A DNA stretch of 64,000 nucleotides from Frankiaceae bacterium (GTDB lineage Bacteria; Actinomycetota; Actinomycetes; Mycobacteriales; SCTD01). A program made the position numbers and the translations under genes. The notes under the pieces were generated by a model that was not told the DNA's origin, did not search any database, and saw only the letters and a list, made by a program, of their open reading frames with translations. Of this stretch, positions 56,317-64,000 are shown one piece after another. Each line of letters opens with the position of its first letter. Positions within the stretch are counted from its first letter, which is position 1. Where the stretch lies: NCBI GenBank assembly GCA_016650445.1, contig JAENVS010000035.1, positions 1 to 64,000 on the forward strand. The letters run 5' to 3'.

Positions 56317-56997
56317 GTGACCGACATCCCGGCGTCGCCCCGCGCGCACCGGCTGGCGACCCCAGGCTGGCTCGACACCCGGCTCGTCCTCGGCGTACTG
56401 CTGGTCCTGACCAGCGTCGTCGTCGGGGCGAGAGTGCTGTCGTCGGCCGACCGGTCGCAGACCGTGTGGGCGACGACGCACGATCTCGCGCCGGGGAGCC
56501 AGCTCACAGACCGTGACCTGACCCGGATGCGCGTGCGGCTGTTCGGCCACTCGGAGAACTACGTCCGCGGAACCGGACCGGCACCCACCGGGTACTTCCT
56601 TCGCCGCGGGATCGGGGCGGGCGAGCTGCTGCCGTTCAACGCGCTGAGCAAGCCCGGCGCCGACCTCGCGTTCCGGTTTGTCACCGTGCCGGTCAGACGG
56701 GGCCATCTGCCACCCGACCTCGCGAGCGGCGAGCAGGTCGACGTCTACGTCAGTCCGGAGTCGAAAGCGGGGTCCACGACGACGGCGTCGGACCCGCCAC
56801 GGCTGGTCGTCCGCAACGTGACCGTCGTGCTTCGTCGGCAGGGCGGCGGCTTCGCCGCGTCCAACGACGACGAGCCCGTCGTCCTACGGGTCCGGCCGGC
56901 AGAGGTCGCACTGCTGCTCGCCGCCATGTCGGAAGGACGCATCGACCTGGTCGGCGTGCCGCGCAAGCAGGAGACCGAGACGCCGGAGGCGGGCTGA
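56317..56997 (+). CDS. CpaB/RcpC-like SAF-domain protein
   Basis: A 226-residue protein with one N-terminal helix (LVLGVLLVLTSVVVGARVL) and a SAF domain (VWATTHDLAPGSQLTDRDL, then YFLRRGIGAGELLPFNAL), followed by a beta-rich region with GEQVDVYVSPES. This is the layout of CpaB/RcpC, the pilus-secretion protein of Tad systems, which binds the cell wall through SAF-type domains. GTG 56317 has AAGGA upstream. The gene overlaps the TadZ-like gene by one base. No TadA, TadB, TadC or pilin gene is in the window. Confidence 0.82.
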   Translation: MTDIPASPRAHRLATPGWLDTRLVLGVLLVLTSVVVGARVLSSADRSQTVWATTHDLAPGSQLTDRDLTRMRVRLFGHSENYVRGTGPAPTGYFLRRGIGAGELLPFNALSKPGADLAFRFVTVPVRRGHLPPDLASGEQVDVYVSPESKAGSTTTASDPPRLVVRNVTVVLRRQGGGFAASNDDEPVVLRVRPAEVALLLAAMSEGRIDLVGVPRKQETETPEAG

Positions 56998-58310
56998 TGG
57001 CGGTGCCCGTTCTCACTGCGGTGTCCGACGCGGTCTGGGAGGCACAGCTGGTCGCCGCTCTGGAGCGCGGTGACCATGGCGTGAGCGTTGTGCGCAGGTG
57101 CGTCGACCTCGCCGACCTGCTGGCCACGGCCGCCACCGGTCAGGCGCGGGCTGTGCTCCTGTCGGCTGACCTGCGACGTCTCGACCGCGACGCACTGGCC
57201 CGTCTCGCGATCGCGGGTGTCGCGGTCGTGGGCCTGGTGCCGCCGGGCGACGAGGATGCCGAGCGGAGGCTCCGACAGCTCGGCGTCACGCAGGTGCTGC
57301 CGTCGGATGCGTCGCCGGAGGATGTCAGCGCGGCCGTCATGGAGACGGTCGAGCGGGGATCAGCGGCGTCCCGCGGCGAGCTGGCCTCCTTCGGCGAGCC
57401 GCGCGGCGCGCTGCCCGACCTGTCGGCCCCGGCGTCGCCGCTGTCGGTTCCGGACGCGAGCCTCGGCACGGGCACCGTCATCGCGGTCTGGGGTCCGACC
57501 GGCGCGCCGGGTCGCACCACCGTGGCCGTCGGGCTCGCCAGCGAGATCGCCGCGCTCGGCCGCTCGGCGCTGCTCGTCGACGGCGATGTCTACGGCGGTG
57601 TCGTCGCGCAGCTGCTCGGCGTCCTGGACGAGGCCCCTGGCCTCGCGGCAGCGGCCAGGTTGGCCAACGCCGGACAGCTGCACCTGGCCGGCCTCGCTGA
57701 GCTGGCGCGATCGGTGACACCCACCCTTCGACTCCTGTCGGGGATCTCCAGGGCGGACAGATGGCCGGAGCTGCGACCGGCCGCGCTCGAGTCGGTGCTG
57801 GCGCTCGCTCGTTCCCTGACCGCCGTCACGGTCGTCGACTGCTCGTTCTGCCTGGAGCAGGACGAGGAGCTCGTCTTCGACACCGCGGCGCCGCGGCGCA
57901 ACGGTGCGACGCTGACCTTCCTGGAGAGCGCAGACACCGTTGTCGTGGTCGGTGCGGCCGACCCCGTCGGCCTGCAGCGGCTCGTCCGTGGGCTCGGGGA
58001 GCTCAAGGAAGCGGTGCCGGGCTTGTCACACGTCGTCGTGCTCAACAAGATGCGCGCGAGCGGTGTGCCGGGAGACGCCGATCGGGAGATCCGTGCGGCG
58101 CTGCTGCGCTACGCCGGTGTCGACGACGTCAGCGTCGTGCCGCTCGACATCGCGGCGGTGGACGGGGCGGTGGCCGCCGGCGAGACGCTGAACGAAGCAG
58201 CGCCGTCCTCTCCGGCGCGCCTGGCCCTGGCAGAGCTCGCGGCGCGACTTGTCGGCGCACCCACGCCCCAGCGCCGTCGTCGGCTGGGGCGGTTCGCGAG
58301 CGCGCGCTAG
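56997..58310 (+). CDS. TadZ/CpaE-like P-loop ATPase with altered Walker A
   Basis: A 437-residue protein. The N-terminal 120 residues form a receiver-like domain without phospho-acceptor (LLSADLRRLDRDALARL and GVTQVLPSDASPEDVSAAV). The C-terminal MinD/ParA fold starts with VIAVWGPTGAPGRTTVAVGL (P-loop at 166-175), where both usual lysines are missing, replaced by non-lysine residues, with Arg at the P-loop position. LLVDGDVYGGV marks the Walker A' region. Atypical P-loops are described for TadZ. It probably localises a secretion or pilus machine. ATG 56997 overlaps the CpaB-like gene. Confidence 0.85.
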   Translation: MAVPVLTAVSDAVWEAQLVAALERGDHGVSVVRRCVDLADLLATAATGQARAVLLSADLRRLDRDALARLAIAGVAVVGLVPPGDEDAERRLRQLGVTQVLPSDASPEDVSAAVMETVERGSAASRGELASFGEPRGALPDLSAPASPLSVPDASLGTGTVIAVWGPTGAPGRTTVAVGLASEIAALGRSALLVDGDVYGGVVAQLLGVLDEAPGLAAAARLANAGQLHLAGLAELARSVTPTLRLLSGISRADRWPELRPAALESVLALARSLTAVTVVDCSFCLEQDEELVFDTAAPRRNGATLTFLESADTVVVVGAADPVGLQRLVRGLGELKEAVPGLSHVVVLNKMRASGVPGDADREIRAALLRYAGVDDVSVVPLDIAAVDGAVAAGETLNEAAPSSPARLALAELAARLVGAPTPQRRRRLGRFASAR

Positions 58311-58312
58311 CG

Positions 58313-59521
58313 CTAGGTGCGCTGCAGGTACTTTCCGAGCTCCACCCGCGCGACGGTGCGCACGTGCACCTCGTCTGGTCCGTCGGCGAGGCGCAGCGTG
58401 CGCATGCCGGCGTACATCTGCGCCAGCGGGAAGTCGTCGCTGACACCGGCGCCGCCGTGCACCTGGATGGCGCGGTCGATGACGCGGAGGGCGATGCGTG
58501 GCGCGATCACCTTGATGGCCGCGATCTCGGTGCGGGCACCACGGGCGCCGACGTTGTCGATCATCCACGCCGCCTTGAGGGTGAGCAGGCGGGCCTGCTC
58601 GATCTCCATCCGAGACTCGGCGATCTGCTCCTGCACGACGCCCTGGCGCGCGAGCTCCTTGCCGAAGGCGACGCGCGACGCGGCCCGCTTGCACATCAGC
58701 TCGAGGGCTCGCTCCGCGATACCGAGCGAACGCATGCAGTGGTGGATGCGACCCGGGCCGAGCCTCGCCTGCGCGATCATGAAGCCGTCGCCCTCGTTGG
58801 CGATCAGGTTGCTGGCCGGCACGCGCGCGTCGGTGAAGTGGACCTCGCAGTGGCCGTGCTGGTCCTGGTAGCCGAAGACCGGGAGGTTGCGGATCACCGT
58901 GACCCCGGGCGTGTCCATCGGCACGAGGATCATCGACTGCTGACGATGCACCGACTCGTTGACGTCGGTCTTGCCCATGACGATGAGGATCTTGCAGCGC
59001 GGGTCGGCCGCGCCGGACGTCCACCACTTCTTGCCGTTGATGACGTAGTCGTCGCCGTCGCGCGTGATCGAGGTGGCGATGTTGGTGGCGTCGGACGACG
59101 CGACGTCAGGCTCGGTCATCGCGAACGCCGAGCGGATCTCCCCCTCGAGCAGCGGCTGGAGCCACTGCGCCTTCTGCTCGGGGGTCCCGAACATGTGCAG
59201 CACCTCCATGTTGCCGGTGTCGGGAGCTGCGCAGTTGATGGCCTCGGGCGCGATGTGGATCGACCGGCCGGTGATCTCGGCGACCTGGGCGTACTCCACG
59301 TTGGTCAGGCCGGAGACGTCAGGCAGGAAGAGGTTCCAGAGACCGCGCTCGCGCGCCTCGACCTTCAGCTTGTCGACGACCGGCGGCACGACGTTGTCGC
59401 CGTAACCCTGAGCCCGGCGGAACTCCTCGTACTCCTTCTCCGCGGGAACGATGCGCGTCTCCAGGAAGTCCGTCATCCGAGCGACGTAGTCCTGGGCCTT
59501 GGGCGATGGGGAGAAGTCCAC
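58313..59521 (-). CDS. Acyl-CoA dehydrogenase
   Basis: A 402-residue flavoenzyme of the acyl-CoA dehydrogenase family, ACAD10/11-like. FAD and substrate motifs are [32 protein letters not shown], and near the end [19 protein letters not shown] and [19 protein letters not shown]. It introduces a double bond next to the acyl carbonyl in beta-oxidation and passes electrons to ETF. GTG 59521. It stands alone on the minus strand; together with the wax ester synthase and the acyl-CoA ligase it shows a lipid-using organism. Confidence 0.93.
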   Translation of the reverse strand: MDFSPSPKAQDYVARMTDFLETRIVPAEKEYEEFRRAQGYGDNVVPPVVDKLKVEARERGLWNLFLPDVSGLTNVEYAQVAEITGRSIHIAPEAINCAAPDTGNMEVLHMFGTPEQKAQWLQPLLEGEIRSAFAMTEPDVASSDATNIATSITRDGDDYVINGKKWWTSGAADPRCKILIVMGKTDVNESVHRQQSMILVPMDTPGVTVIRNLPVFGYQDQHGHCEVHFTDARVPASNLIANEGDGFMIAQARLGPGRIHHCMRSLGIAERALELMCKRAASRVAFGKELARQGVVQEQIAESRMEIEQARLLTLKAAWMIDNVGARGARTEIAAIKVIAPRIALRVIDRAIQVHGGAGVSDDFPLAQMYAGMRTLRLADGPDEVHVRTVARVELGKYLQRT

Positions 59522-59595
59522 GGGGAGAGCCTTCCGGGAAACGCGCGGTCGGGATTGCAGTCTGGCGCAACCCCTGCACCCTAGGCTCCGCTCCC

Positions 59596-60228
59596 GTGAC
59601 GATCCCCTCCGGTGACCTGGTGCCGATGCGCAAGCACCGGCGCTACGGGCACCGGCGCAGCCGATGGCCGGTCGTGCTCACGGTCCTGGTCGTGATCGCC
59701 GTCGCAGCGGGGGCATACGCACTGCAGCAGCGCACGGATGACGACGGCGGCACGGCCGTGACGCCGGGTCGCTGCGCATCGCCGTCCGCGTCCGTCCCCG
59801 CCGCGCCGCGCGCGCCCGTCGCGGCACCTGCCGTGCGGTTGCCGGCGCCTGCGGCCGTCCGGCTACGACTGCTCAACGGCACGCCCCGGGACGGGTTGGC
59901 CCGTGTGGTCGCGAACGAGCTGGTCAGGCGCGGCTTCACGGTCACGGCAACGGGCAACGCGCCCCGGTCGCTCGTCGGGCCGTCCCGCGTCTACTACGGG
60001 CCGGGTGGTCGTCCTGCAGCGCTGCTGGCCAGTGCCCACGTCCTCGGCGCATCCGTCGTACCCGTTCCGAAGGCCGCCCGCGGCGCGCTCGACGTCGTGC
60101 TCGGCTCGACGTTCGTGCGGCTGCGGACGCCGGCCGAGACGTCCGCCTTCGCGCGCGAGCTTGCGGCGGGCAGCCCACTCGCCGTGCCGCCGGCGTCGAC
60201 CCCCGCGCCGAGCCCGACATGTCGGTGA
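59596..60228 (+). CDS. LytR_C-domain membrane protein
   Basis: About 210 residues: a basic N-terminus ([13 protein letters not shown]), one helix ([19 protein letters not shown]), a Pro/Ala linker and the LytR_C domain ([26 protein letters not shown], then [19 protein letters not shown]). LytR_C domains often accompany LCP cell-wall ligases; here the catalytic LCP domain is absent. GTG 59596 has a TAGGCT box 8 nt upstream. The gene overlaps the HAD gene by 10 bp. Confidence 0.85.
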   Translation: MTIPSGDLVPMRKHRRYGHRRSRWPVVLTVLVVIAVAAGAYALQQRTDDDGGTAVTPGRCASPSASVPAAPRAPVAAPAVRLPAPAAVRLRLLNGTPRDGLARVVANELVRRGFTVTATGNAPRSLVGPSRVYYGPGGRPAALLASAHVLGASVVPVPKAARGALDVVLGSTFVRLRTPAETSAFARELAAGSPLAVPPASTPAPSPTCR

Positions 60229-60869
60229 TCGAGGCGCTCGTCGTCGACTACGGCGGCGTGCTGACCAACTCCCTCGCCGAGACGATGGGCGCCTGGTTCG
60301 CGCTCGAGGGCATCGACGGGGAGGCCTTCGGCCGGGCGATGCGCGACCTCCTGGGGCCGCAGGCCGAGCGCGAAGCCGCCGTCAACCCGGTGCATGCGCT
60401 CGAGCGCGGCGAGATCGAGATCCCGCACTTCGAGGAGCAGCTCGCCGCGCACCTGGTCTCCACGACCGGGGATCCTGTTCGCGCGGACGGGCTGCTGACC
60501 CGGATGTTCGCCGGTTTCGAGCTGGCCGAGGACATGCACGGCGTCGTACGGCGGGTCAAGCGGGCGGGGTTCAAGACCGCGCTGCTGTCCAACAGCTGGG
60601 GGCTCGGGTACCCCAGGGAGGGGTGGGACGAGCTGTTCGACGTCATCGTGATCTCCGGCGAGGTCGGGCTGCGCAAGCCCGAGCGGGAGATCTACGAGCT
60701 CTGCGCGCGCCAGCTCGGCATGCCGCCGGGGGCCTGCGTGTTCGTCGATGACCTCTCGCCCAACGTTCGCGGTGCCGTCGACGTCGGGATGGTCGGGGTC
60801 CTGCACGTGAGCTACGAGCGGACGGTCGGAGAGCTCGAGGCGCTGCTGGAGATCCCGCTGACCTCATAA
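60219..60869 (+). CDS. HAD-family protein lacking the second catalytic Asp
   Basis: A 216-residue HAD-like protein (subfamily IA). The first motif reads VVDYGGVLTNS: Asp10 is present, but the residue two positions on, usually the acid/base Asp, is Gly12. The second motif (LLSNSWG), the Lys region (GLRKPEREIYEL) and the acidic VFVDDLSPNV are present. Proteins with DxGGV are common in actinomycetes and may have different chemistry or no phosphatase activity. ATG 60219 lies inside the end of the LytR_C gene. Confidence 0.82.
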   Translation: MSVIEALVVDYGGVLTNSLAETMGAWFALEGIDGEAFGRAMRDLLGPQAEREAAVNPVHALERGEIEIPHFEEQLAAHLVSTTGDPVRADGLLTRMFAGFELAEDMHGVVRRVKRAGFKTALLSNSWGLGYPREGWDELFDVIVISGEVGLRKPEREIYELCARQLGMPPGACVFVDDLSPNVRGAVDVGMVGVLHVSYERTVGELEALLEIPLTS

Positions 60870-60876
60870 TGGCTTC

Positions 60877-62262
60877 ATGACAGACCGCTTGAGCCCGCTC
60901 GACGTCTCCTTCCTCTACATGGAGTCGCCCACCACGGCGATGCACGTCGGTGGGGTTGCCACCTTCGAGCCGCCCGAGGGGGGCTTCGACTACGACCGGC
61001 TCGTCCAGCTGATCTCGCAGCGGATCACCCTCGTGCCGCGTTACCGGCAGAAGGTGCGGTTCATCCCCGGCCGGCTCGCCAACCCGGTGTGGGTCGACGA
61101 CGAGGACTTCGACGTCACCTACCACGTGCGCCGCAGCGCGCTGCCCAAGCCCGGCACCATGGCGCAGCTGCGCGAGCTGACGGGTCGGCTGCAGAGCCGC
61201 CAGCTCGACCGCAACCGGCCGCTCTGGGAGATCTACCTCGTCGAGGGCCTCGAGGGCGGCCGCGTCGCGATCGTCACCAAGACCCATCACGCGATGGTCG
61301 ACGGCGTCTCGGCGGTCGACATCGGCACCGTGATCCTCGACCTCACACCCACACCACGCGAGGTGCCGGACGACGACTGGCGGCCGCGCAAGGAGCCGGG
61401 CGGGGCCTCGCTGATGGTGGGTGCCGTCACCGACTACGTGAAGCGGCCGGCGCAGGCGCTCGACACCGCGCGCGGCGTCGTTGTCGACGCGCGCGCCACC
61501 GTCGGCAAGGTTGCCTCGGTCACGGGGGGCTTGCTCGCGTCGGCGAAGACGATGGTGCGGTCCGCACCTGCGTCGCCGCTCAACGTGACGATCGGTGAGC
61601 AGCGCCGGTTCGGCATGGCCAAGACCGACCTCGACGACTACAAGCGCGTCCGCAAGGCGCACGGCGGCACCGTCAACGACGTCGTCCTCGCGACGGTGTC
61701 GGGGGCGCTGCGCACGTGGCTGCTGACGCGTGGTGAGTCGGTCACGCCCACGACGACGATCCGCGCGATGGTGCCCGTGTCCGTTCGCGCGGAAGGGGAG
61801 AGCGGCGGCAACCGGGTTTCGTCGTACTTCGTCGATCTGCCCGTCGGCGAGGGCAACCCGGTGATGCGGCTGCATCAGGTGTCGTTCGCGATGCGCGGCC
61901 ACAAGGAGTCCGGCGAGTCGGTCGGCGCTGATGCCCTCGTGCAGCTCACCGGCTTCGCGCCGCCGACCATCCACGCGCTGGGTGCCCGCGTCGCCAGCGG
62001 CTTCAGCAAGCGGCTGTTCAACGTTGTGGTCACCAACGTGCCCGGCCCGCAGTTCCCGCTGTACGCCGCCGGCGCGCGGATGCTCGAGATGTACCCCGTC
62101 GTGCCCCTCAGCAAGGGGCAGGCCGTGTCGATCGGGCTCACGTCGTACGACGGCGGCGTCTACTACGGACTCAACGCCGACCGTGACGCCATGCCGGACA
62201 TCGACGTGCTCGCCGGTTGCATCGAGGAGTCGCTGGCCGAGCTCGTGGGCACGGTGTCGTAG
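60877..62262 (+). CDS. Wax ester synthase/diacylglycerol acyltransferase (WS/DGAT)
   Basis: A 461-residue enzyme that joins acyl-CoA to an alcohol or diacylglycerol, making storage wax esters or triacylglycerol. The active-site HHAMVDG (137-143) is intact, and the typical LSPLDVSFLYMESPTTAMHVG start, the PLWEIYLVEGL region, and TVNDVVLATVSGALR are present. It is related to Tgs proteins of mycobacteria and AtfA of Acinetobacter. ATG 60877. The stop overlaps the GTG of the patatin gene (TAGTG), so synthesis and lipolysis genes are linked. Confidence 0.95.
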   Translation: MTDRLSPLDVSFLYMESPTTAMHVGGVATFEPPEGGFDYDRLVQLISQRITLVPRYRQKVRFIPGRLANPVWVDDEDFDVTYHVRRSALPKPGTMAQLRELTGRLQSRQLDRNRPLWEIYLVEGLEGGRVAIVTKTHHAMVDGVSAVDIGTVILDLTPTPREVPDDDWRPRKEPGGASLMVGAVTDYVKRPAQALDTARGVVVDARATVGKVASVTGGLLASAKTMVRSAPASPLNVTIGEQRRFGMAKTDLDDYKRVRKAHGGTVNDVVLATVSGALRTWLLTRGESVTPTTTIRAMVPVSVRAEGESGGNRVSSYFVDLPVGEGNPVMRLHQVSFAMRGHKESGESVGADALVQLTGFAPPTIHALGARVASGFSKRLFNVVVTNVPGPQFPLYAAGARMLEMYPVVPLSKGQAVSIGLTSYDGGVYYGLNADRDAMPDIDVLAGCIEESLAELVGTVS

Positions 62263-63218
62263 TGACTCGACGCGGACTGGTCCTCGGCGCCGGTGGCGTC
62301 CTCGGCGCTGCCTGGACGATCGGTGCCCTCGCGGCCGTCGAGGAGGAGTACGGCTGGGACGCGCGCGACGCCGAGGTGCTCATCGGGACGTCGGCCGGAT
62401 CAGTGCTCGCGGCGTTCCTCGGCTGCGGAGTGGGCGTTGAGCAGCTGCTCAACCACCAGCGCGGGGTCGTCGCGCCCGGCGGCCCGGAGATCGCCTTCGA
62501 CCCTGATCGCGACTCCGGCGGTGCGCTCCCGCCCCGGCCCAAGCTGCGGATCGGCTCGCCGCGGGGCGCGCTGTCCAGTGCGATGAGGCCGTGGAAGGTC
62601 ACGCCGATGGCCGCACTGTCCACGGTCCTGCCGCAGGGACGTGGGTCACTCGCGGCTCTCGGTCAGCTCGTCGAGGCCGTTCGGCCCGACGGCGGCTGGG
62701 CCGACCACCCGCGCACGTGGATCGTCACGATGGACTACGACAGCGGGCGACGGGTCGCGTTCGGCCGGGACGGTGCACCGAAGGCCGAGCTCCGCGACGC
62801 GGTGACGGCGTCCTGCGCCATCCCCGGGTGGTACTCCCCGGTCGCGATCGCCGGTCGCCGTTACGTCGACGGCGGCGCGTGCTCACCGACGTCCATCGAC
62901 CTCGTCACGCGGCTTGAGCTCGACGAGGTCGTCGTCCTGTCGCCGATGAGCTCGCTGCGCTACGACCGGCCGGCCGCCGTCGCGGCGCGGATCGAGCGGC
63001 GCTTCCGTCGGCTGTCGACCAAGCGGGTCATCGGCGAGGTCAAGAAGGTCGCGGCGACGGGCACGAAGGTGACGCTGCTCGGTCCCGGCGCGGAGGACCT
63101 CGAGATCATCGGGGCCAACATGATGGACCCGCGGCGGCGCGAGCAGGTGCTCGAGACCGCGCTGCGCACGTCGCGCGAGGCGCTCCGACAGCCGACGTCG
63201 TACGCGAAGCCCGCCTAG
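62262..63218 (+). CDS. Patatin-like phospholipase
   Basis: About 318 residues. It has the patatin oxyanion stretch LGAGGVLGAAWTIGAL, the nucleophile elbow GTSAG (Ser44) and the Asp of the dyad in YVDGGACSP. No signal peptide is present; it acts in the cytoplasm, cutting acyl groups from phospholipids or neutral lipids. GTG 62262 shares a base with the WS/DGAT stop. Coupling to a storage-lipid synthase suggests a role in lipid turnover. Confidence 0.9.
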   Translation: MTRRGLVLGAGGVLGAAWTIGALAAVEEEYGWDARDAEVLIGTSAGSVLAAFLGCGVGVEQLLNHQRGVVAPGGPEIAFDPDRDSGGALPPRPKLRIGSPRGALSSAMRPWKVTPMAALSTVLPQGRGSLAALGQLVEAVRPDGGWADHPRTWIVTMDYDSGRRVAFGRDGAPKAELRDAVTASCAIPGWYSPVAIAGRRYVDGGACSPTSIDLVTRLELDEVVVLSPMSSLRYDRPAAVAARIERRFRRLSTKRVIGEVKKVAATGTKVTLLGPGAEDLEIIGANMMDPRRREQVLETALRTSREALRQPTSYAKPA

Positions 63219-63231
63219 ATGCGCGGCTGAC

Positions 63232-63729
63232 GTGCGCGTCTACCTGCCCGCCACGCTGCCGACTCTGCGGCGGCTGCTCGACACCGGCTGCCTCGACGCA
63301 CCGCCGCTGGCCGGCTTCGCCGTCACCGGCGCCCTGCGCGAGTGGTACGCCGAGGGTGACCAGGAGGAGCTGGAGTACGCCGCACTCACGCTCGCGACCC
63401 GCGCGTCGCTGCGCTTGCTCGACGTCGATCCCGATGCCCCACCTCGACGGGCGGTCGTCGTCGCCGACGTTGCCGACGGTGCCGTGCTCCCCGCCCCCGC
63501 GCTGGACCGCGGCGCGGTCACGGTCGGTGCGTCCGTCTCGCTCGCCGAGGTGCGGTCGGTGCACGTCGACCACCCCGCTGCGGAAGCGGATGTTCGTGCT
63601 GCTGTGGAGTCGGTCGTCGCCGCAGACCTCGGCAGCGAGGACGCCGCTTTCGTGATGGAGCAGGCCGAGGGGCACGAGCTGCAGTGGTACGCCACGCAGG
63701 AGCTCGGCCCGCTGCTCGAGCTGTCCTGA
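63232..63729 (+). CDS. DUF6912 family protein
   Basis: A 165-residue soluble protein. It begins VRVYLPATLPTLRRLLDTG and contains LREWYAEGDQEELEYAALT, RRAVVVADVAD and HELQWYATQELGPLLEL, the landmarks of the actinobacterial DUF6912 family. The function is unknown. GTG 63232 lies 13 bp after the patatin stop. Confidence 0.82.
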   Translation: MRVYLPATLPTLRRLLDTGCLDAPPLAGFAVTGALREWYAEGDQEELEYAALTLATRASLRLLDVDPDAPPRRAVVVADVADGAVLPAPALDRGAVTVGASVSLAEVRSVHVDHPAAEADVRAAVESVVAADLGSEDAAFVMEQAEGHELQWYATQELGPLLELS

Positions 63730-63778
63730 CCGCGCCCCGAGTGAGAGACTGACGGCGGACAACCGCAGAGGAGCCCCC

Positions 63779-64000
63779 GTGTCAGACGCCGCCACCCAGG
63801 TGCCCGTGCCGAGCAACGAGCCGGTCCGCGGCTACGCGCCGGGCAGCGCTGAGCGCACGTCGCTCGAGAGCAAGCTCAAAGAGCTCGGCAGCGCCGACCC
63901 CATCGACCTGACGATGAGCATCGCGGGACAGGAGCGGCTCGGCAGCGGCGACCCGATCGACGTCGTGCAGCCGCACCGGCACGCCGCGGTGCTCGGCACC
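63779..64000 (+). CDS. pruA: 5' end of delta-1-pyrroline-5-carboxylate dehydrogenase, cut by the window edge
   Basis: GTG 63779 (AGGAG upstream) opens a frame that runs to the edge (74 codons). Its start SDAATQVPVPSNEPVRGYAP, then LESKLKELGSADPIDL and IDVVQPHRHAAVLGT matches the N-terminus of L-glutamate gamma-semialdehyde dehydrogenase, the second enzyme of proline breakdown. The catalytic domain lies outside the window, so the identity rests on the N-terminal extension only. Confidence 0.82.
   Translation, partial: MSDAATQVPVPSNEPVRGYAPGSAERTSLESKLKELGSADPIDLTMSIAGQERLGSGDPIDVVQPHRHAAVLGT

Overview
The window is high-GC DNA (roughly 70% G+C) with dense, overlapping genes and frequent GTG starts. 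It carries a whiB gene, the mtrA-mtrB-lpqB phosphorelay, a long-form hibernation factor and secA with a C-terminal zinc motif. This fits an actinomycete. The gene order whiB ... manB ... ahcY ... mtrAB-lpqB-comF-hpf ... secA follows the conserved block known from Streptomyces and mycobacteria. I cannot name the genus.

Layout: (1) 1-9707, envelope and sugar-precursor genes: whiB, a large glycosyltransferase/membrane protein, a DUF5719 protein, a DUF3499 protein, manB, a Trm112-like protein and a sugar-phosphate isomerase. (2) 9704-13123, membrane and lipid genes: a CDF cation transporter, a UPF0104 protein, a PAP2 phosphatase and a small phosphodiesterase. (3) 13158-16345, a divergent AHCY-like gene, a MerR-type regulator and the canonical ahcY. 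(4) 16410-30514, an apparent accessory insert: a secreted esterase, a LIV-type ABC importer, a secreted lipase resembling Candida antarctica lipase B, a cytoplasmic hydrolase, a PucR-type regulator, an acyl-CoA ligase, a sortase-type cell-wall esterase, an SOS-controlled DUF222/HNH gene and a frameshifted membrane gene. (5) 30501-42051, the conserved RDD / SpoIIM / DUF58 / MoxR / DUF4350 / DUF4129 / membrane-domain cluster, split by a secreted beta-propeller and a serine hydrolase. (6) 42125-48345, mtrA-mtrB-lpqB, comF, hpf and a LuxR-type regulator. (7) 48365-53495, a response-regulator/DUF4173 fusion, a double GNAT protein and secA. (8) 53496-64000, a repeat-rich gap, a Rv3235-like protein, a LysM protein, an excisionase-like protein, an orphan CpaB/TadZ-like pair, an acyl-CoA dehydrogenase, a LytR_C protein, a HAD protein, a wax ester synthase, a patatin, a DUF6912 protein and the start of a delta-1-pyrroline-5-carboxylate dehydrogenase gene.

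Working together: whiB, MtrAB-LpqB, SecA and the MoxR cluster form the growth, division and envelope core. ManB and the isomerase feed mannose-type precursors. AhcY removes S-adenosylhomocysteine. The 16-30 kb insert reads as an outside-to-inside route for ester substrates: secreted hydrolases cut, the ABC importer takes up the product, and the acyl-CoA ligase activates it.

The most notable signals are a perfect actinobacterial SOS box inside a leaderless promoter, an AHCY paralogue lacking two catalytic residues, a gene fusion that appears to have arisen by deletion between a response regulator and a DUF4173 gene with its PhoB-like operator still present, a cysteine-containing leaderless small ORF coupled to DUF3499, and candidate non-standard start codons for mtrB and the LysM gene.
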